Below are positions 1-12,005 of a stretch of 64,000 bases of DNA, one piece after another; the stretch's first letter is position 1; each line of letters begins with the position of its first letter. The notes under the pieces are model-generated. The model was given only the letters and a program-made list of their open reading frames with translations. It made no database searches and had not been told where the DNA came from. Made by a program: the position numbers and the translations under genes. Origin of the DNA: Rusavskia elegans (lineage: Eukaryota > Ascomycota > Lecanoromycetes > Teloschistales > Teloschistaceae); the NCBI GenBank assembly GCA_011316305.1, contig SAUG01000021.1, positions 310,001-374,000 of the forward strand, in the 5' to 3' direction.

Positions 1-147
1 GCGTGCTCGGGTTTGATCAACAGCTGCAGTCTTGTAGAGATTCGTTACGGACAGGGCGGCAGTTTTGAAGGCTTGGAGGAGCTGCTCGGGAGGTTGTTTG
101 GTGGAAGTAGAGCGGGGAAGGGAGGTATGGAGATTCCGCATGTCCAT
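1..147 (-). CDS. conserved fungal protein, N-terminal 49 residues only (partial)
   Basis: An open frame begins at the ATG whose complement is 145-147 and runs off the left edge; the visible part is exactly 49 codons. It reads MDMRNLHTSLPRS, then a proline-rich linker, then LLQAFKTAALSVTNLYKTAA. That last stretch looks like the opening helix of a small conserved fungal family of unknown function; I recognise the pattern from memory and cannot name a function. A second ATG two codons in could be the real start. The gene is divergent from ISW1. Longer antisense-frame readings of the same interval lack this character. Confidence 0.55.
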   Translation of the reverse strand, partial: MDMRNLHTSLPRSTSTKQPPEQLLQAFKTAALSVTNLYKTAAVDQTRAR

Positions 148-718
148 AGTGATGGATCAATAGGATAAGCTGTCTTATGCCCAAGTTGAGGTGTAGAACC
201 GGATATTCTAATGCTTTCGAAGGTGGTTGGCACAGACTTGTGATCTCGGGTAAGCCGAGGGTTAGTCTGCAAGAGCCGATATTCGGAGGTCGATGATGAG
301 GATGATATGTTAGAAGCCCAGAGCTGGCAGATTGGTTGACAAAAGAACGTGACAAGACCGCCTTTAAGTCTTGCAGGTGTTTGACAGTAGTAACCGTGAA
401 TGATGGAATGACAGCAGGATCAAAGTTGCTTTGTTGTAGCTTCCTCGGCTGACGAAGTGTCAGATGAACCTGCTCCGAAGTTGCGCCGCGGCGGCTAACT
501 GCGGGCCCGCTTGCGTTTAGACGGGGATGATGGAAGAATCATTCATGTCTCCAACAAGCTCTCCTGCTTGCAATGCTGTCATCTCCTCAGATTAACAGAG
601 AGCGCGTGTTTCATCCTTGTTAGGCAGCAATTCGACCTTCCTTCGAAGACTTGGGGTCTTTTAGGGCTGTGCATATTCCCGCGATTTTCATAAATTGTTT
701 GCTGGGGGGATAGGAAAT
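148..718. other. intergenic, shared upstream region of two divergent genes
   Basis: 571 bases between the partial gene on the minus strand and ISW1 on the plus strand. Short open frames occur, but none has a recognisable protein. It presumably holds both promoters and the ISW1 5' leader. I see no clear TATA box or repeat. Confidence 0.5.
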
Positions 719-3700
719 ATGGGGCGACCGGTAGCCAAGGGGCGTCAGTCTGGCTCGAGTGCTGGATCACCGTCTGATGTATCGATGACCGACGCGAAAG
801 TCCGTCCGGCAGACCACACAATAGCTGGAAAAGACGAAGACAGTGAGATGGTTTGCATCCCGAATCCAATCCCCCAAGGTGGTCTTCAATGACCGTGAAA
901 CGCGACTTGAGAGAAATTGAGCGCGTCATGACTGACTGAAGACGCATATAGGTGGACCAAGAGACTCCTGACTATTCTGTAAGCCAGTGGCCCCAACAAG
1001 ATTAACACAAATCCAAGCCCAAGAATATAAAATATACCCGGATTGCCCACTGATAGAGAGGATAGGATACGTCCGATACCAACCCGAACACAACTGCAAG
1101 CAGCGTTGTAGGAGATGCTGGTCCGGCAGATGGTCGGAAGAAAAGGACAGAGGCCACACAATTACGCAAGAGTGTATTTGGCAAAAAACATCATCGACTC
1201 GACGAATCCAAAGTAGGTTTTGTTCATGCTTTCCCAAGACTATTCTACAGGTGTACTGAAATGAGCATCACACTAATAACCTCCAGGAAGATGATTCAAT
1301 CCGAAGATTTCGCTATCTACTCGGTCTCACAGACCTCTTCCGCCATTTCATTGATGCCAGCCCTAATCCACGCATCAAAGAGATCATGGCTGAGATAGAT
1401 CGACAAAACGAAGAACAGATAGCGAAGGCTAAAAAAGGACATGCACGTGCGGGGGGCGCTGGAGGCGGACGAATGCGAAGAACAGAACAAGAAGAGGATG
1501 CTGAGTTATTGAAAGATGAGAAGCGTGGCGGTAAAGCGGAAACCGTATTCAGAGATTCGCCAGCCTTTGTGCAAAATGGAGAGATGAGAGACTACCAAGT
1601 GGCTGGACTCAACTGGCTCGTCTCCTTGCATGAGAACGGTATATCCGGCATCTTGGCTGATGAGATGGGTTTGGGGAAGACTTTGCAGACCATCGCGTTC
1701 CTGGGATACCTGCGCCATATTCGCGATATAACCGGTCCGCACCTGATTGTTGTTCCAAAGTCTACACTGGACAATTGGAATCGCGAATTCACCAAATGGA
1801 CCCCTGAAGTCAACATCCTCATCTTGCAAGGCGTCAAAGACGAACGACATCAGCTGATCAACGATCGTCTCATTGACGAGAAGTTCGACGTTTGCATTAC
1901 AAGTTACGAAATGATATTGCGAGAAAAGACGCACCTGAAGAAGTTCGCGTGGGAATACATCATCATCGATGAAGCTCATCGGATCAAGAACGAAGAGTCA
2001 GCCCTTGCCCAAATCATTCGGATCTTCAATTCTCGCAACCGACTCCTCATCACTGGCACACCACTGCAGAACAACCTTCACGAGTTGTGGGCATTGTTGA
2101 ATTTTCTTCTCCCGGATGTCTTCGGCGATTCGGAGGCATTCGATTCCTGGTTCTCCAATCAGGAAGCCGATCAGGATACTGTCGTGCAGCAACTACACAG
2201 AGTCCTCCGACCTTTCTTACTGCGACGAGTCAAGAGCGATGTTGAGAAGAGTCTTTTGCCCAAAAAAGAAGTCAACCTCTACATTGGTATGTCGGACATG
2301 CAAGTAAAGTGGTATAAGAAAATACTGGAGAAGGACATCGACGCTGTCAATGGCGCCGCTGGCAAACGAGAGTCAAAGACCAGATTACTCAATATCGTTA
2401 TGCAACTGCGCAAATGCTGCAACCATCCTTACCTATTTGAAGGTGCTGAACCTGGACCGCCATACACCACTGACGAGCATTTGATTTACAATGCTGGCAA
2501 GATGGTCATGCTTGACAAGATCTTGACGAGAATGAAGAAACAAGGCAGCCGAGTTCTTATCTTTTCACAAATGAGCAGAGTGCTGGATATTCTGGAGGAT
2601 TACTGCGTGTTCAGGGAACATAAGTACAATCGAATCGATGGCTCGACAGCGCATGAGGACCGCATTGCCGCTATCGACGAGTACAATGGCCCTGGCTCTG
2701 AGAAATTCGTCTTTCTCCTGACTACGCGTGCCGGTGGTTTGGGCATTAATTTGACCAGCGCAGACATCGTCATTCTATTTGACAGCGACTGGAATCCCCA
2801 AGCTGATCTGCAAGCCATGGATCGCGCTCACCGGATTGGCCAAACCAAGCAGGTGGTCGTCTTCCGGTTTGTAACTGAGCAGGCCATTGAGGAGAAGGTG
2901 CTGGAGCGTGCGGCACAAAAGTTGCGACTGGACCAGCTTGTGATCCAGCAGGGTCGAGCTCAACAAGCAGCCAAAGCAGCCGCCTCGAAGGATGAGCTGC
3001 TCAACATGATCCAGCATGGCGCCGAGAAAGTGTTCGAAAGCAAGGGCCCGACAGGCGCGTTGGCCAGCAAGTCAGATCTCTCCGACGATGACATTGACGC
3101 TATCCTTCGACACGGCGAGGAGCGGACGGCGCAACTGAATGCGAGGTATGAGAAGCTTGGAATCGACGATCTCCAGAAATTCACCTCCGACAATGCTTAC
3201 GAGTGGAATGGCGAAAACTTTGCGGCAAATCCCAAGAAAGAAATCGGTATTGCGTGGATCAATCCATCAAAACGTGAACGTAAAGAACAGTCTTACTCCA
3301 TGGACAAATATTACCGACAGGCTCTATCTACTGGAGGAAGAACGGCCGAGACCAAACCAAAGGCGCCGCGTGCACCGAAGCAAATCCAGATTCATGATTA
3401 CCAATTCTTCCCCCCCAAGTTGTCAGATCTCCAAGATCGTGAAACCGCTTTCTTCCGCAAAGAGCTCGGCTTCAAGGTGCCGCTGCCTGATAGAGAGGAT
3501 CTAAGTGACGATGAGAAAGAAAAGGAACGAGCGCTGGAGCAAAGGGAGATTGATGACGCTGTTGAGCTCACCGAAGCCGAGCGTAACGAGAAGGAAGTCT
3601 TGTCCGAGCAAGGGTTTGCGGCCTGGAATCGTCGAGACTTCCAGCAGTTCATCAACGGCTCTGCCAAGCACGGTCGACACAATTATGCTGGTATTGCCGA

Positions 3701-4431
3701 AGAGGTCGATGGAAAGAATGAAAAGGAGATTCGTGAATACGCCAAAGTCTTCTGGCAACGATACAGACAAATATCCGACCACAACAAGTATATCGCTACC
3801 ATTGAGGCTGGTGAAGAGAAATCCAGGAAGCTAAACCATCAGCGCAAGATGCTGCGGAAAAAGATGGAGCTGTACCGTGTGCCATTGCAGCAGCTCAAGC
3901 TCAACTACTCTGTCTCCACGACGAACAAAAAGGTGTATACCGAAGAAGAGGACCGTTTCCTGCTCGTCATGCTCGATCGACTTGGCGTCGATGGTGAGGG
4001 CATCCATGAGAGAATCCGTGACGAGATCCGAGAGAGCCCTCTTTTCCGCTTTGATTGGTTCTTCCTCAGCAGAACGCCCGTTGAGATCAGTCGCCGTTGC
4101 ACAACCCTATTGACGACCGTTGCTCGTGAATTTGAACTAACTGATGGCACCAAATTAACCAACGGCCACGGCAAAGGACGGGCAAGGGAAGAAGAGGAGG
4201 AAGAGGTTGAAGAAGAATTGGCACCGCCCAAGAAGAAGGCGAAGAATGGCGTCAAGGTAAAGTATTCCCACCTGCACTGGTCTTGCCACTGTTAACACCC
4301 AATGGTAGAACAAACAACTCGATGCCGTCAAAAACGGCAGCAAATCGACAACAGCTCAAACCTCTCGCGCCAGTAGCGTCGCTTCTAATGGCGTCTCTCC
4401 GAAGACGAAAGGAAAAGGGAAGAAAAAGTGA
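719..4431 (+). CDS. ISW1: ISWI-type chromatin-remodelling ATPase (Isw1/Isw2 family)
   Basis: Nucleosome-spacing ATPase of the SNF2 superfamily, acting in the nucleus. Exons 719-850, 952-978, 1066-1212, 1287-4256 and 4309-4431 give 1,132 residues, a usual length for fungal ISWI. The N-terminus carries the fungal NPNTTASS motif and the [16 protein letters not shown] segment. The helicase core has DEMGLGKT (motif I, about residues 227-234) and DEAH (about 330-333), followed by the helicase C lobe with RAHRIGQ. HAND, SANT and SLIDE regions follow; examples are [13 protein letters not shown] SANT residues near 3,640 and EEDRFLL near 3,945. The tail is acidic, then lysine-rich (PPKKKAKNG), and the last 41 codons lie after a 52-base intron. 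The start at 719 is the first ATG in the frame; an upstream TTG-initiated extension was ignored. Isw1 and Isw2 cannot be told apart here. Confidence 0.93.
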
Positions 4432-4860
4432 AAGCTGTATGGGTAGCCGATGTGTTGCATAGCGTGTTTTCATCTGGGGCTTGAAGCATTACAGGCATCT
4501 CGGGGATATTCTCGGCCAGGACGTCTGGCGTTTAGGGAATAGCAAGGGCCTTGCTTTTGCTTCACCTGGATGAGAAGACGGCGAGAATTGTAGTCACACA
4601 TGTAATATTAGCATGATAATGAGCATAGTCATGGTAAGTGATTAGCTGCAATTGATGACTTGAGCTCTTAGATGACCCTCCGTGTACCGCACCAAACTGC
4701 ACGCAACACCTTGGTCTAATTGAACTCGAATGATCGATTTTAATAGGTCGATAAGAGAGCATGTGGAATTGGGATCATTTCTTCGGTACTGGTCAAGAGA
4801 GGAGAAAACTAATTTGGGTATCTTTTTGAATATACAGCGCACTCATCCCCTTTTCCCACA
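4432..4860. other. intergenic, convergent 3' ends
   Basis: About 430 bases between the stops of ISW1 and the release factor, which converge. No supported gene. Presumably 3' untranslated sequence of both. Confidence 0.5.
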
Positions 4861-6250
4861 TCACGAAGCCTTCTTCCTCCCAGTACCCTTCCTCTTCGCC
4901 TCCGCCTCCTCATCCGCAACCAAAGCCTCAACATCCCTCTCCCTCTGCCACCCCCTCACACTCTCCATCACTCCATCCAAACTCTCGCCCCCCTCCAAAA
5001 CATTCCCCAATCTCCCCACCGTCATCCCACTCCGATGATCCGTTACTCTCTGCTGCCCCCAATTATACGTCCTGATCTTATCCTCCCTCCCCATCCTCGC
5101 CACCCCAATAACACTCACCCTCAACGCGGCTTTCTCCTCCTCCCGCGCCTCTCGCCTCATCTGCGCCATCTTCGACCGCAGTACCCGCCACGCTTTCTGC
5201 CGGTTTTTATGTTGCGATCGCCCGTCTTGGATGCTGACGGTTGTGGAGGTGGGGATGTGCGTGAGGCGGATGGCGGAATCGGTGGTGTTGACGTGTTGGC
5301 CTCCGGCGCCACGGGCGCGCATGACGTCGGTGCGGACGTCGGAGGGGTTGATGTAGAAATCGCTCGTAGGGTCATCGGTGCCGTGTTCCGCTGATCCAGC
5401 CGCATCCCCTTCTTGATCGGGGAAGCTGGGGAGGACGAGGACGGAGGCGGCACTTGTGTGTGTGCGGCCTTGGGTTTCGGTTGCGGGGACGCGTTGGACG
5501 CGGTGGACGCCGGCTTCGTATTTGAGGAGGTCGTAGGCGCCGGGGGTGTCGATTTCGAGAATGGCTTCGTTGATGCCGGCGGAGGAGGCTTTGGTGGCGG
5601 TTTCGGCGTCGAGTTTGATGAGGATGTAGTGGAGGGAGTGGCGTTTGCAGTAGGCTTGGTACATGCGGAGGAGATCAGCGACGAAGAGGCTCGCTTCGGA
5701 ACCGCCGGCGCCGGGACGGATTTCGAGAAGGCATGGAAGGGAGGCGAAGGGGTCGGGGGGGATGAGGCTGGACTGGAGGGCGTTGAAGTATTTGGGGAGG
5801 TGGAGTGAGGATTGTTCGATTTCTTCGGTGGCGATGGGACGGAGTTCAGGATCGGTGGTCGGATCTTGTAGGATCTCCTCGAGCTCTTTGATAGACTGGA
5901 GATTGTAAGATTCCGAGGTGGTTCATAATTTGGAGCTGGGTACCTTGTTCGCGGAATGCCACTGTTCCCAAGCTTTGGAGATTGGGGCCAGCTCGCCAAT
6001 TCGCTTTGTTATGTTTCCATCGTATTCATTCTGGATTTGGTGCGAGAGCTTGCTGTGTTCAATGGCTAGTGACTCTGCTCGTCTGAGCAATGGCGACGAG
6101 ATGCCAGACACTACGGTCGGCTGTTCAGTAAAGAAGATCCTGGAAGTAGGAGAAGTACTCACGTTGGCTGTGGTATTTGATGCCTCCACTTAGCTGTCGA
6201 AAGGCGATCTGACACCACTGATGACATTGCACCGGTCGGCGAGCGATCAT
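4861..6250 (-). CDS. MRF1: mitochondrial peptide chain release factor 1
   Basis: Class I release factor that hydrolyses peptidyl-tRNA at stop codons on the mitochondrial ribosome. Exons (complement) 6163-6250, 5944-6110 and 4861-5895 give 429 residues. The first exon is rich in Arg, Gln and Ser (MIARRPVQ...), as expected for a mitochondrial presequence. Then come the PCRF region (RRAESLAIEHSKL, SIKELEEIL, RPGAGGSEA) and the catalytic domain with RGAGGQHVN, the GGQ being at about residues 283-285. After it follow IRTYNW and the C-terminal DHR motif. A hydrophilic insertion of about 20 residues just before the GGQ domain is longer than in bacterial RF1. The exon 1 acceptor was chosen by phase: the 52-base intron ends at 6111. 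A long antisense-frame alternative in the GC-rich third exon is spurious. Confidence 0.9.
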
Positions 6251-6653
6251 GCTCTACAGAGCAGCTCCTTTTCGTCCCTTGCATCAAGTCGACGTTTGCA
6301 GACAGCTTCATGTCTTGGCGCCAAGGAGCAACTTCCGAGGCATCGAAGCTCTCAATCTCTCCTCTATCTTATGATCACGGCTCCTCTCCTTGGTGTGCCG
6401 ACTAAAAGAGCCCGCTATCAAGCGAAGACCATGCTAGGACCCGTTGCGATCGTCCGAAGCAGCCTGGAACACCTCTCCATAATGACGTTCCAGGGCGAGC
6501 AGGGGTCTCACAGTCCTGGTGGAAAGGAACCCCGCCAAATATTGTAGAGCTTCAACATGGTTGGTCCTCTCATCCATTGCATTTTGGCTCGTTCGTTGCT
6601 GCTTCCTCAGTCTCGGGTCCTTCTCTCCAAGTGCCTAGTGAAGAGTTGGCAGC
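6251..6653. other. intergenic, divergent promoter region
   Basis: 403 bases between the divergent starts of the release factor and the gamma-glutamyltranspeptidase. A 108-codon open frame on the plus strand has no recognisable features and is treated as chance. Confidence 0.45.
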
Positions 6654-8539
6654 ATGCCTCTCAACGCTCGCGCCATCTATCCTTCTTCTGATCCAAACTT
6701 TTCTTCCTTTCCAAGCCGACGCAGCGTCGTTCACAGTACCAATGGCATCATAGCATGTACCCAGCCATTGGCTGCTCAAGCAGGTCAAAGAATTCTGCGT
6801 GATGGCGGTAATGCCGCAGATGCCGCCGTCGCCGTTGCCGCCGCCCTGAACATGACCGAACCTTCGTCAACCGGTATTGGAGGGGACATGTTTTGTCTTT
6901 TCTATAGCGCCAAGGAAAAGGCGGTGCGAGCCCTTAATGGATCCGGACGGTCATCCAAGAACAGTACACTGCCTCGCATGCGGCATGACCTGGGCATGAA
7001 ACCCGGCGATGCCGGCGAGATACCTATAACCAGCGTGCATTCGGTTACTACTCCAGGGGCTGCTGCTGGTTGGGTGGATACTGTAGAAAAGTTTGGGAGT
7101 GGAAAGCTTTCCTTGGAGCAAATCTTGACCCCTGCCATTCAACTCGGAGAAGAAGGTTTCCCTGTTTCCGAGTTGGCTTCTTTCTTTGTGAGCACGACGA
7201 TGTCGTTTCTGTTAGACAAAAGCAACTTACCTCTTTCCAGTGGCGAAATGGCGAGAAGGCGATTAAGAAAGCTTCACCAAATTTTGGAGAAATTTTGAAA
7301 TCAGATCCGCAGGCACCAGACGGCAAGAGAGCGCCTCTACCTGGTGAGCTCATGAAGAACCCAACACTGGCCAATACCTTTAGGCTCCTCGCAAAGCACG
7401 GAAAGAAGGGTTTCTACAGCGGGTCTGTGGCAGAGGCACTCGTGAAAGTACTCCAAGATCTAGGAGGACACTATGAGATGGACGATCTGAGCTACCATCT
7501 TCAGCAAGGAAGCGAAGAAGGTGACGCCCTTAAACTCCGCTTCAACGGACAGGACATTGGAAAGATTCACACGCATCCAGTCGACGGTCAGGCCAGCCAC
7601 TCAGCTGATGAAGAAGGCGTCGACGTTTGGGAACACCCACCCAACGGCCAAGGTATCGTAGCCCTCATGGCTCTCGGCATCCTCGAAGAACTCGAGCGAA
7701 CTCAAAAAATCCCCGTCTTCCGTGAATCCGACCACAACAGCGCCCCCTACCTCCACGCCATCATCGAATCCCTCCGCATCGCCTTCGCCGACGCAAATTG
7801 GTTCGTCACCGACCCCGCCTCCTCAAAAGTTCCCACACAAGAGATGCTCTCCCACTCCTACCTCGCGGAGCGAGCCAAGCTCTTCAACCCCAATAAAGCG
7901 AGCGACATGATCGATCACGGCTCGCCTGCGCACAACCACAGCGACACCGTCTACTTCGCCGTGACAGACAAGGACGGCAACGCGGCCTCCTTCATCAACA
8001 GCAACTACGCCGGTTTCGGCACCGCCATTGTCCCCAAAGGCTGTGGTTTCACCCTCCAAAATCGCGGAGCGAACTTCTCACTCGTAGAAAACCACCCCAA
8101 TGTCCTCGCTCCAGGGAAAAGACCCTACCACACCATCATCCCCGCCCTCGTCACCAACGCCAGCGACGGCTCCCTGCATACCGTCTACGGCGTCATGGGC
8201 GGCTTCATGCAACCGCAAGGCCACGTCCAGGTGTTGTTGAACATGCTGACATTCAAATACAACCCGCAAGCTACGTTGGATGCCCCGAGAATCTGTATCG
8301 GAGCGGGAACGCCGGATGTGGGCAAGGTGTTGGATCGGACCGTTTATCTAGAGGAGGGCATAAGGGAGGATGTTGCGGATGCGTTGGGGAAATTGGGACA
8401 TGAAGTCGAGATCCTGCGCGGGTGGGAGAGGGGCTTGTTTGGGAGGGGGCAGGTTATCAGATGTCATGTGGAGGATGGGAAGTTTGTTTATAGTGCGGGC
8501 AGTGATCCTCGGGGGGATGGGGCGGCGGTGCCGGTTTAG
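6654..8539 (+). CDS. gamma-glutamyltranspeptidase family protein (Ntn hydrolase)
   Basis: Member of the gamma-glutamyltransferase family, which cleaves the gamma-glutamyl bond of glutathione or related amides after autocatalytic processing. Exons 6654-7187 and 7241-8539, with a 53-base intron, give 610 residues. Family marks are the [10 protein letters not shown] segment near the start, STGIGGDMF, the TTPGAAAGW block, and NHSDTVYF, in which Thr414 (codon 7946-7948) is the expected nucleophile that starts the small subunit. SFINSNY, then [11 protein letters not shown], then DAPR follow. I see no signal peptide or N-terminal anchor. That places it closer to the cytosolic, acylase-like GGT branch than to classical secreted GGT, so glutathione may not be the substrate. 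Two shifted frames are joined only by the intron, whose donor GTGAGC and acceptor TTCCAG are clear. Confidence 0.9.
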
Positions 8540-9026
8540 GGGGAGCATGAAGGTGACAGGAGGTGTTTTGAAGTGTTCACCAGATACAATATGTATTATG
8601 CGTCACCACTGAGGAGTATTTTTCTTCTTCTTCGATTTAACAACTGGTTGACAAACGAGATACACACATCCTGCCTATTGCGTAAAAACTCTTGTAACTG
8701 GGTGTCGTTAGCAGAAAACAAAAGCTGTAAAGAGGGAGCTGTTCATTTGTCATCGATTGAGCTTACCATTCCAGCAGCATCGATAATCATTAGTCCGATT
8801 TCCTTCATTGACTTTCTATCCCTTACACTGGTGGGTTCTCCGATACGGCTCGGAGTCGAGGTAGCCAATGCCCACTATGCCAAGTCGAAAGAATAAGACA
8901 ACATCAGTTCATCCTGCATCTCGAAAGACACAGCTTGTCTCGCATACATAGTTCTAAGCCCCTGTTCCCCTTCAATTTCCTCATCTTTCCTCCCCATCCT
9001 AGGTCCCTCGCCGTTCTTCACACCAT
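8540..9026. other. intergenic, convergent 3' ends
   Basis: About 490 bases between two convergent genes. No supported coding sequence or repeat seen. Confidence 0.5.
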
Positions 9027-10988
9027 CTACCGTCCCGTAGAATTCCCCATCTGCGTCGTGAACGGCCCCGTCTGCGTAAGACTATCGATCCTCCCCAGGA
9101 GAAACTCCAACTGCCGATACGCAGCACTGGGCGCATATTGGGGTACCACTAGCATCATCATTCGTCAGCAAAAATCCACTCTCACACCCATTCCAACAAT
9201 AACTATCCATCCGACTGGCGTCCGATACCTCGACTGCCAGCCCAAATCGGAGACCCCACCAGCGAACGCATGGGATAACAAAAGGGAGACTCACTATGTC
9301 CCGTTAACGCAACCTCCACCCACGTCAACCCCCTTTCCGTATGCGTCGTCCCAAATACCCCCGCCCCAGCCAACGTACTCAACCCCACCTCCTCATGATA
9401 CGGCACGAAGAACTCCCCTGTCGGTTTTTCCTGAAACCCCTGCTTGCCACCCCACGTCATATTTTGAATCATCAGCAATGTGCCATTGGCGATGAGGATC
9501 ATATCCAGCGCTCCATGACTTATCACGGTTTTATTCAGTCTTTCGATGACGGATGGTAGGATGGAGAGCCCAGAGGGCGGGGAATCGTCTTCTTCGAGAA
9601 CGCCGGAGGAACATTCGGCCCAGGGGCCTAAGGGCGCATTGATGGCGGTTTGCACGTCGGTGCGGTTGAAGTAGATTTCTGCACCTGCCGGAAGATATTC
9701 AAAGGAGCCGGGGAAGCCGAGGACGTCCCAGAGGAGGGGGCAGGTGGTGGCGATTTGGTAGATGTCGAAGCAGGGGTTTATGAGGGAGACGGCGGAGAAG
9801 ATGTCGTTAAAGAGGTCGCAGCCGGGGGCGGAGGCGTTTGGCGGGGAAGGGAGGGGGCCTGGGGGAGGAAAGGTGAGGTAGGTTGAGAGGAAGGAGGTGT
9901 AGTTGCAGGAGGCGGCGCGAGAGTGGATGGAGTCTGTGAAGGTCTTGTTGAGGGAGAAGAGGTTGGCGTTTGCGTCGACGAAGGCGACGGCGGGGACTAA
10001 TCGTTGCAGTCAGCGTTCGGTGAATCCTGTTTTGGCATTTTTGGGGTTGTTTAGTTTACTTTGTTCCTGCACGGTATCTGTGCTTGTACTAGGGTCGTAG
10101 ATCAGGATTGCCTCCACATCGTAATAGGTAGTGTCATTCGCGTTGAGCATGGCATTGGCGATGTACGGCACATAATACTATCAACCTTCATAAGCCACTT
10201 GAAAAGCCTGACATGAAATTGAACCTACACCTGCATAACTCTCGCCAGTGATGTACACTTTCTTCCCCTGTAGAGCAAAAGTGTCCACAAAGTTCTTGAA
10301 AAAGCCCAGAAATTGCTCGGCTACCTCGTCTTCATTCTTTGCGGTTGGAGTTCCTTGCGAAAACCCTGTTCCCACGGGCTGCTCGACCCTGGAGTCTGTT
10401 AGATGACGAGCACGATTTACAACTTTGATCGTACGATGCTCACCAAACCATGTTGGTCAAATTGACCCAGGTGTATGGGTTCTTGACAGGGGCAAAAGTG
10501 CCATACTGCCAAAGGAAAGGCCCATTCTCTTGGAGAAGACCCTCGAGGGAGCTGCATCCCGGGCCACCGTTGAGCCAGATGGTGATCTCATCGCTCGCCA
10601 AAGGGTTCTCCGAGGGGAAGAACCAGAAGTACAACTCGCGTGTCTCGTTCGAAGCTGAGGAAATGGGCAAGAGACCGGCGTAGGATTCACCGATGTCAAA
10701 GTCCACGTCTGGTATTGCCGAGCCATTGACCGCGAATTCTTGCACCGAGCGTTAGTCGGGTATTTGATGGCAGAGGTCTCGAACCTTTTTACTTTGTGAG
10801 TTTGGATTTAGGTATTGTCGTTTCTGCTTCCGGTGCTGGGAACTGTCTGGATAGGGTTGCGGCGACAGCTGCCTGGACTGCAACTTGGTTGCTGGGTTGG
10901 TATAGTCCTTCTTCCCCACATGACGCGTGCTTCTAGCTGCCACGAGACTCGCCGTGGCGAAGAGGCACAGAAACATAGAAATACGCAT
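9027..10988 (-). CDS. secreted serine carboxypeptidase (peptidase family S10)
   Basis: Removes C-terminal residues from peptides at acid pH, probably outside the cell or in the vacuole. Exons (complement) 10793-10988, 10444-10738, 10229-10388, 10060-10177, 9295-9996 and 9027-9148 give 530 residues. The N-terminus [18 protein letters not shown] is a signal peptide. S10 hallmarks are [25 protein letters not shown] with Ser214, LDMILIANG with Asp421, the NMTWGG block and GHMVP with His490. Several Asn-x-Ser/Thr sites fit a glycosylated secreted protein. Splice phases agree across all five introns; the last is 146 bases, the others 51-63. It sits about 1 kb from a sedolisin on the same strand, so the two acid peptidases may act together on external protein. 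Confidence 0.92.
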
Positions 10989-12005
10989 GATGAATATAGT
11001 ATCGGTGGGAGAACTGTATAGGAATGAAGTAAGTTCTTTACCCTTACATGAAGGAGCAAGGCTATCTTTATTTTTCAATAATATTAGCTACAGATTTGAC
11101 ATCATCAGCAGGTACGATAGATTGCCGTTGTCCGTGGTAAAGCTCCGGTTCGCTTGAACCCATAGCATCGTGGTACGAGCGGAGGACTGGGTCGAACGGC
11201 ATGGTCAGGTCCGCATCGGCATCTCGCATGCCTACTGATAGGCATCACCTCTGCGAATGGCCAGGCATTACTTGTGTCAATTCGATTTCACCTGCCCCTT
11301 TTGGACTGCTCGACGCATGATCTCCACTTTCAAATTCGCGTGCCTTGCCTCGAGACGGAAGGTTGACTTTGAGACCTCGGTTAAGCTTTCGGGACGATGC
11401 AGCATTAAGGTAGTTCTGCTTGGCATTGTACCAAACGTGCTAGCTGCAATACAAGCTGATAATAATATTGATGATAATAATCGTCGAGATCTATGTGCAC
11501 GAAGAAGGAAGCAGGCCTAATGCCAAGCCGAGGGCTAGCCCTACGGGTCTAGCCCGAATAAGTTAAGCGTGGCAGATCTACCACTGGATCTGCCAATGAG
11601 CAACCGTTACACGTACGTTTCAGAAGCGGACTCCTTGGTCTCGCTCTCGTGGACAAGCTTCCCAAGCCTCTGAGGTATCTATTGTCCTCTATTAGTTGAA
11701 AGTCACATTGCCATATTCTAGAACTCTTGCAAGACACAATCGAGTAGGAGCAGCCTTGAGACAAGCCCGATACGGGTTTCCAATGAGCTAATCTAGATCT
11801 AACTAATTACCTTAACTACCTTACCTCTATACCTTACCTGGGTACATATGCAAGCTTAGCAGCTTCCTGCAGCAAAAGAGGAAGCGGGGTACGCTTCACG
11901 ATGATGACAGGTGCCCTACCGTTTGACAAATTCTTCAAAGTAGCAATCGAACATGTCAAAGTGCCAGTACATAGGCAACCCGCTCACCCATCGACATGAT
12001 GTCTC
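10989..12005. other. intergenic, AT-rich with inverted repeat and short microsatellite
   Basis: About 1 kb upstream of the carboxypeptidase and downstream of the sedolisin. It contains a GATAAT-like microsatellite near 11,457-11,485, a perfect 9-base inverted repeat at 11,570-11,595, and a run of ACCTTACCT-type motifs near 11,808-11,840. No supported gene. Confidence 0.5.
11570..11595. repeat. perfect inverted repeat, 9-base arms with 8-base spacer
   Basis: TGGCAGATC at 11,570-11,578 is repeated as its exact reverse complement GATCTGCCA at 11,587-11,595. Just upstream (about 11,531-11,556) is another dyad built from GGGCTAGCCC and a related half-site. Could be a protein-binding dyad, a hairpin in a transcript, or a remnant of a small mobile element; the sequence does not decide. 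Confidence 0.6.

Noticed and set aside
5413..5808. 131-codon plus-strand Gly/Asp/Glu-rich frame
   Set aside because: Exact antisense of the release-factor third exon; composition is a shadow of it.
5157..5999. 280-codon minus-strand frame, Pro/Ser-rich
   Set aside because: Overlaps the release-factor exons in another frame; low-complexity composition from GC-rich codons; no domain.
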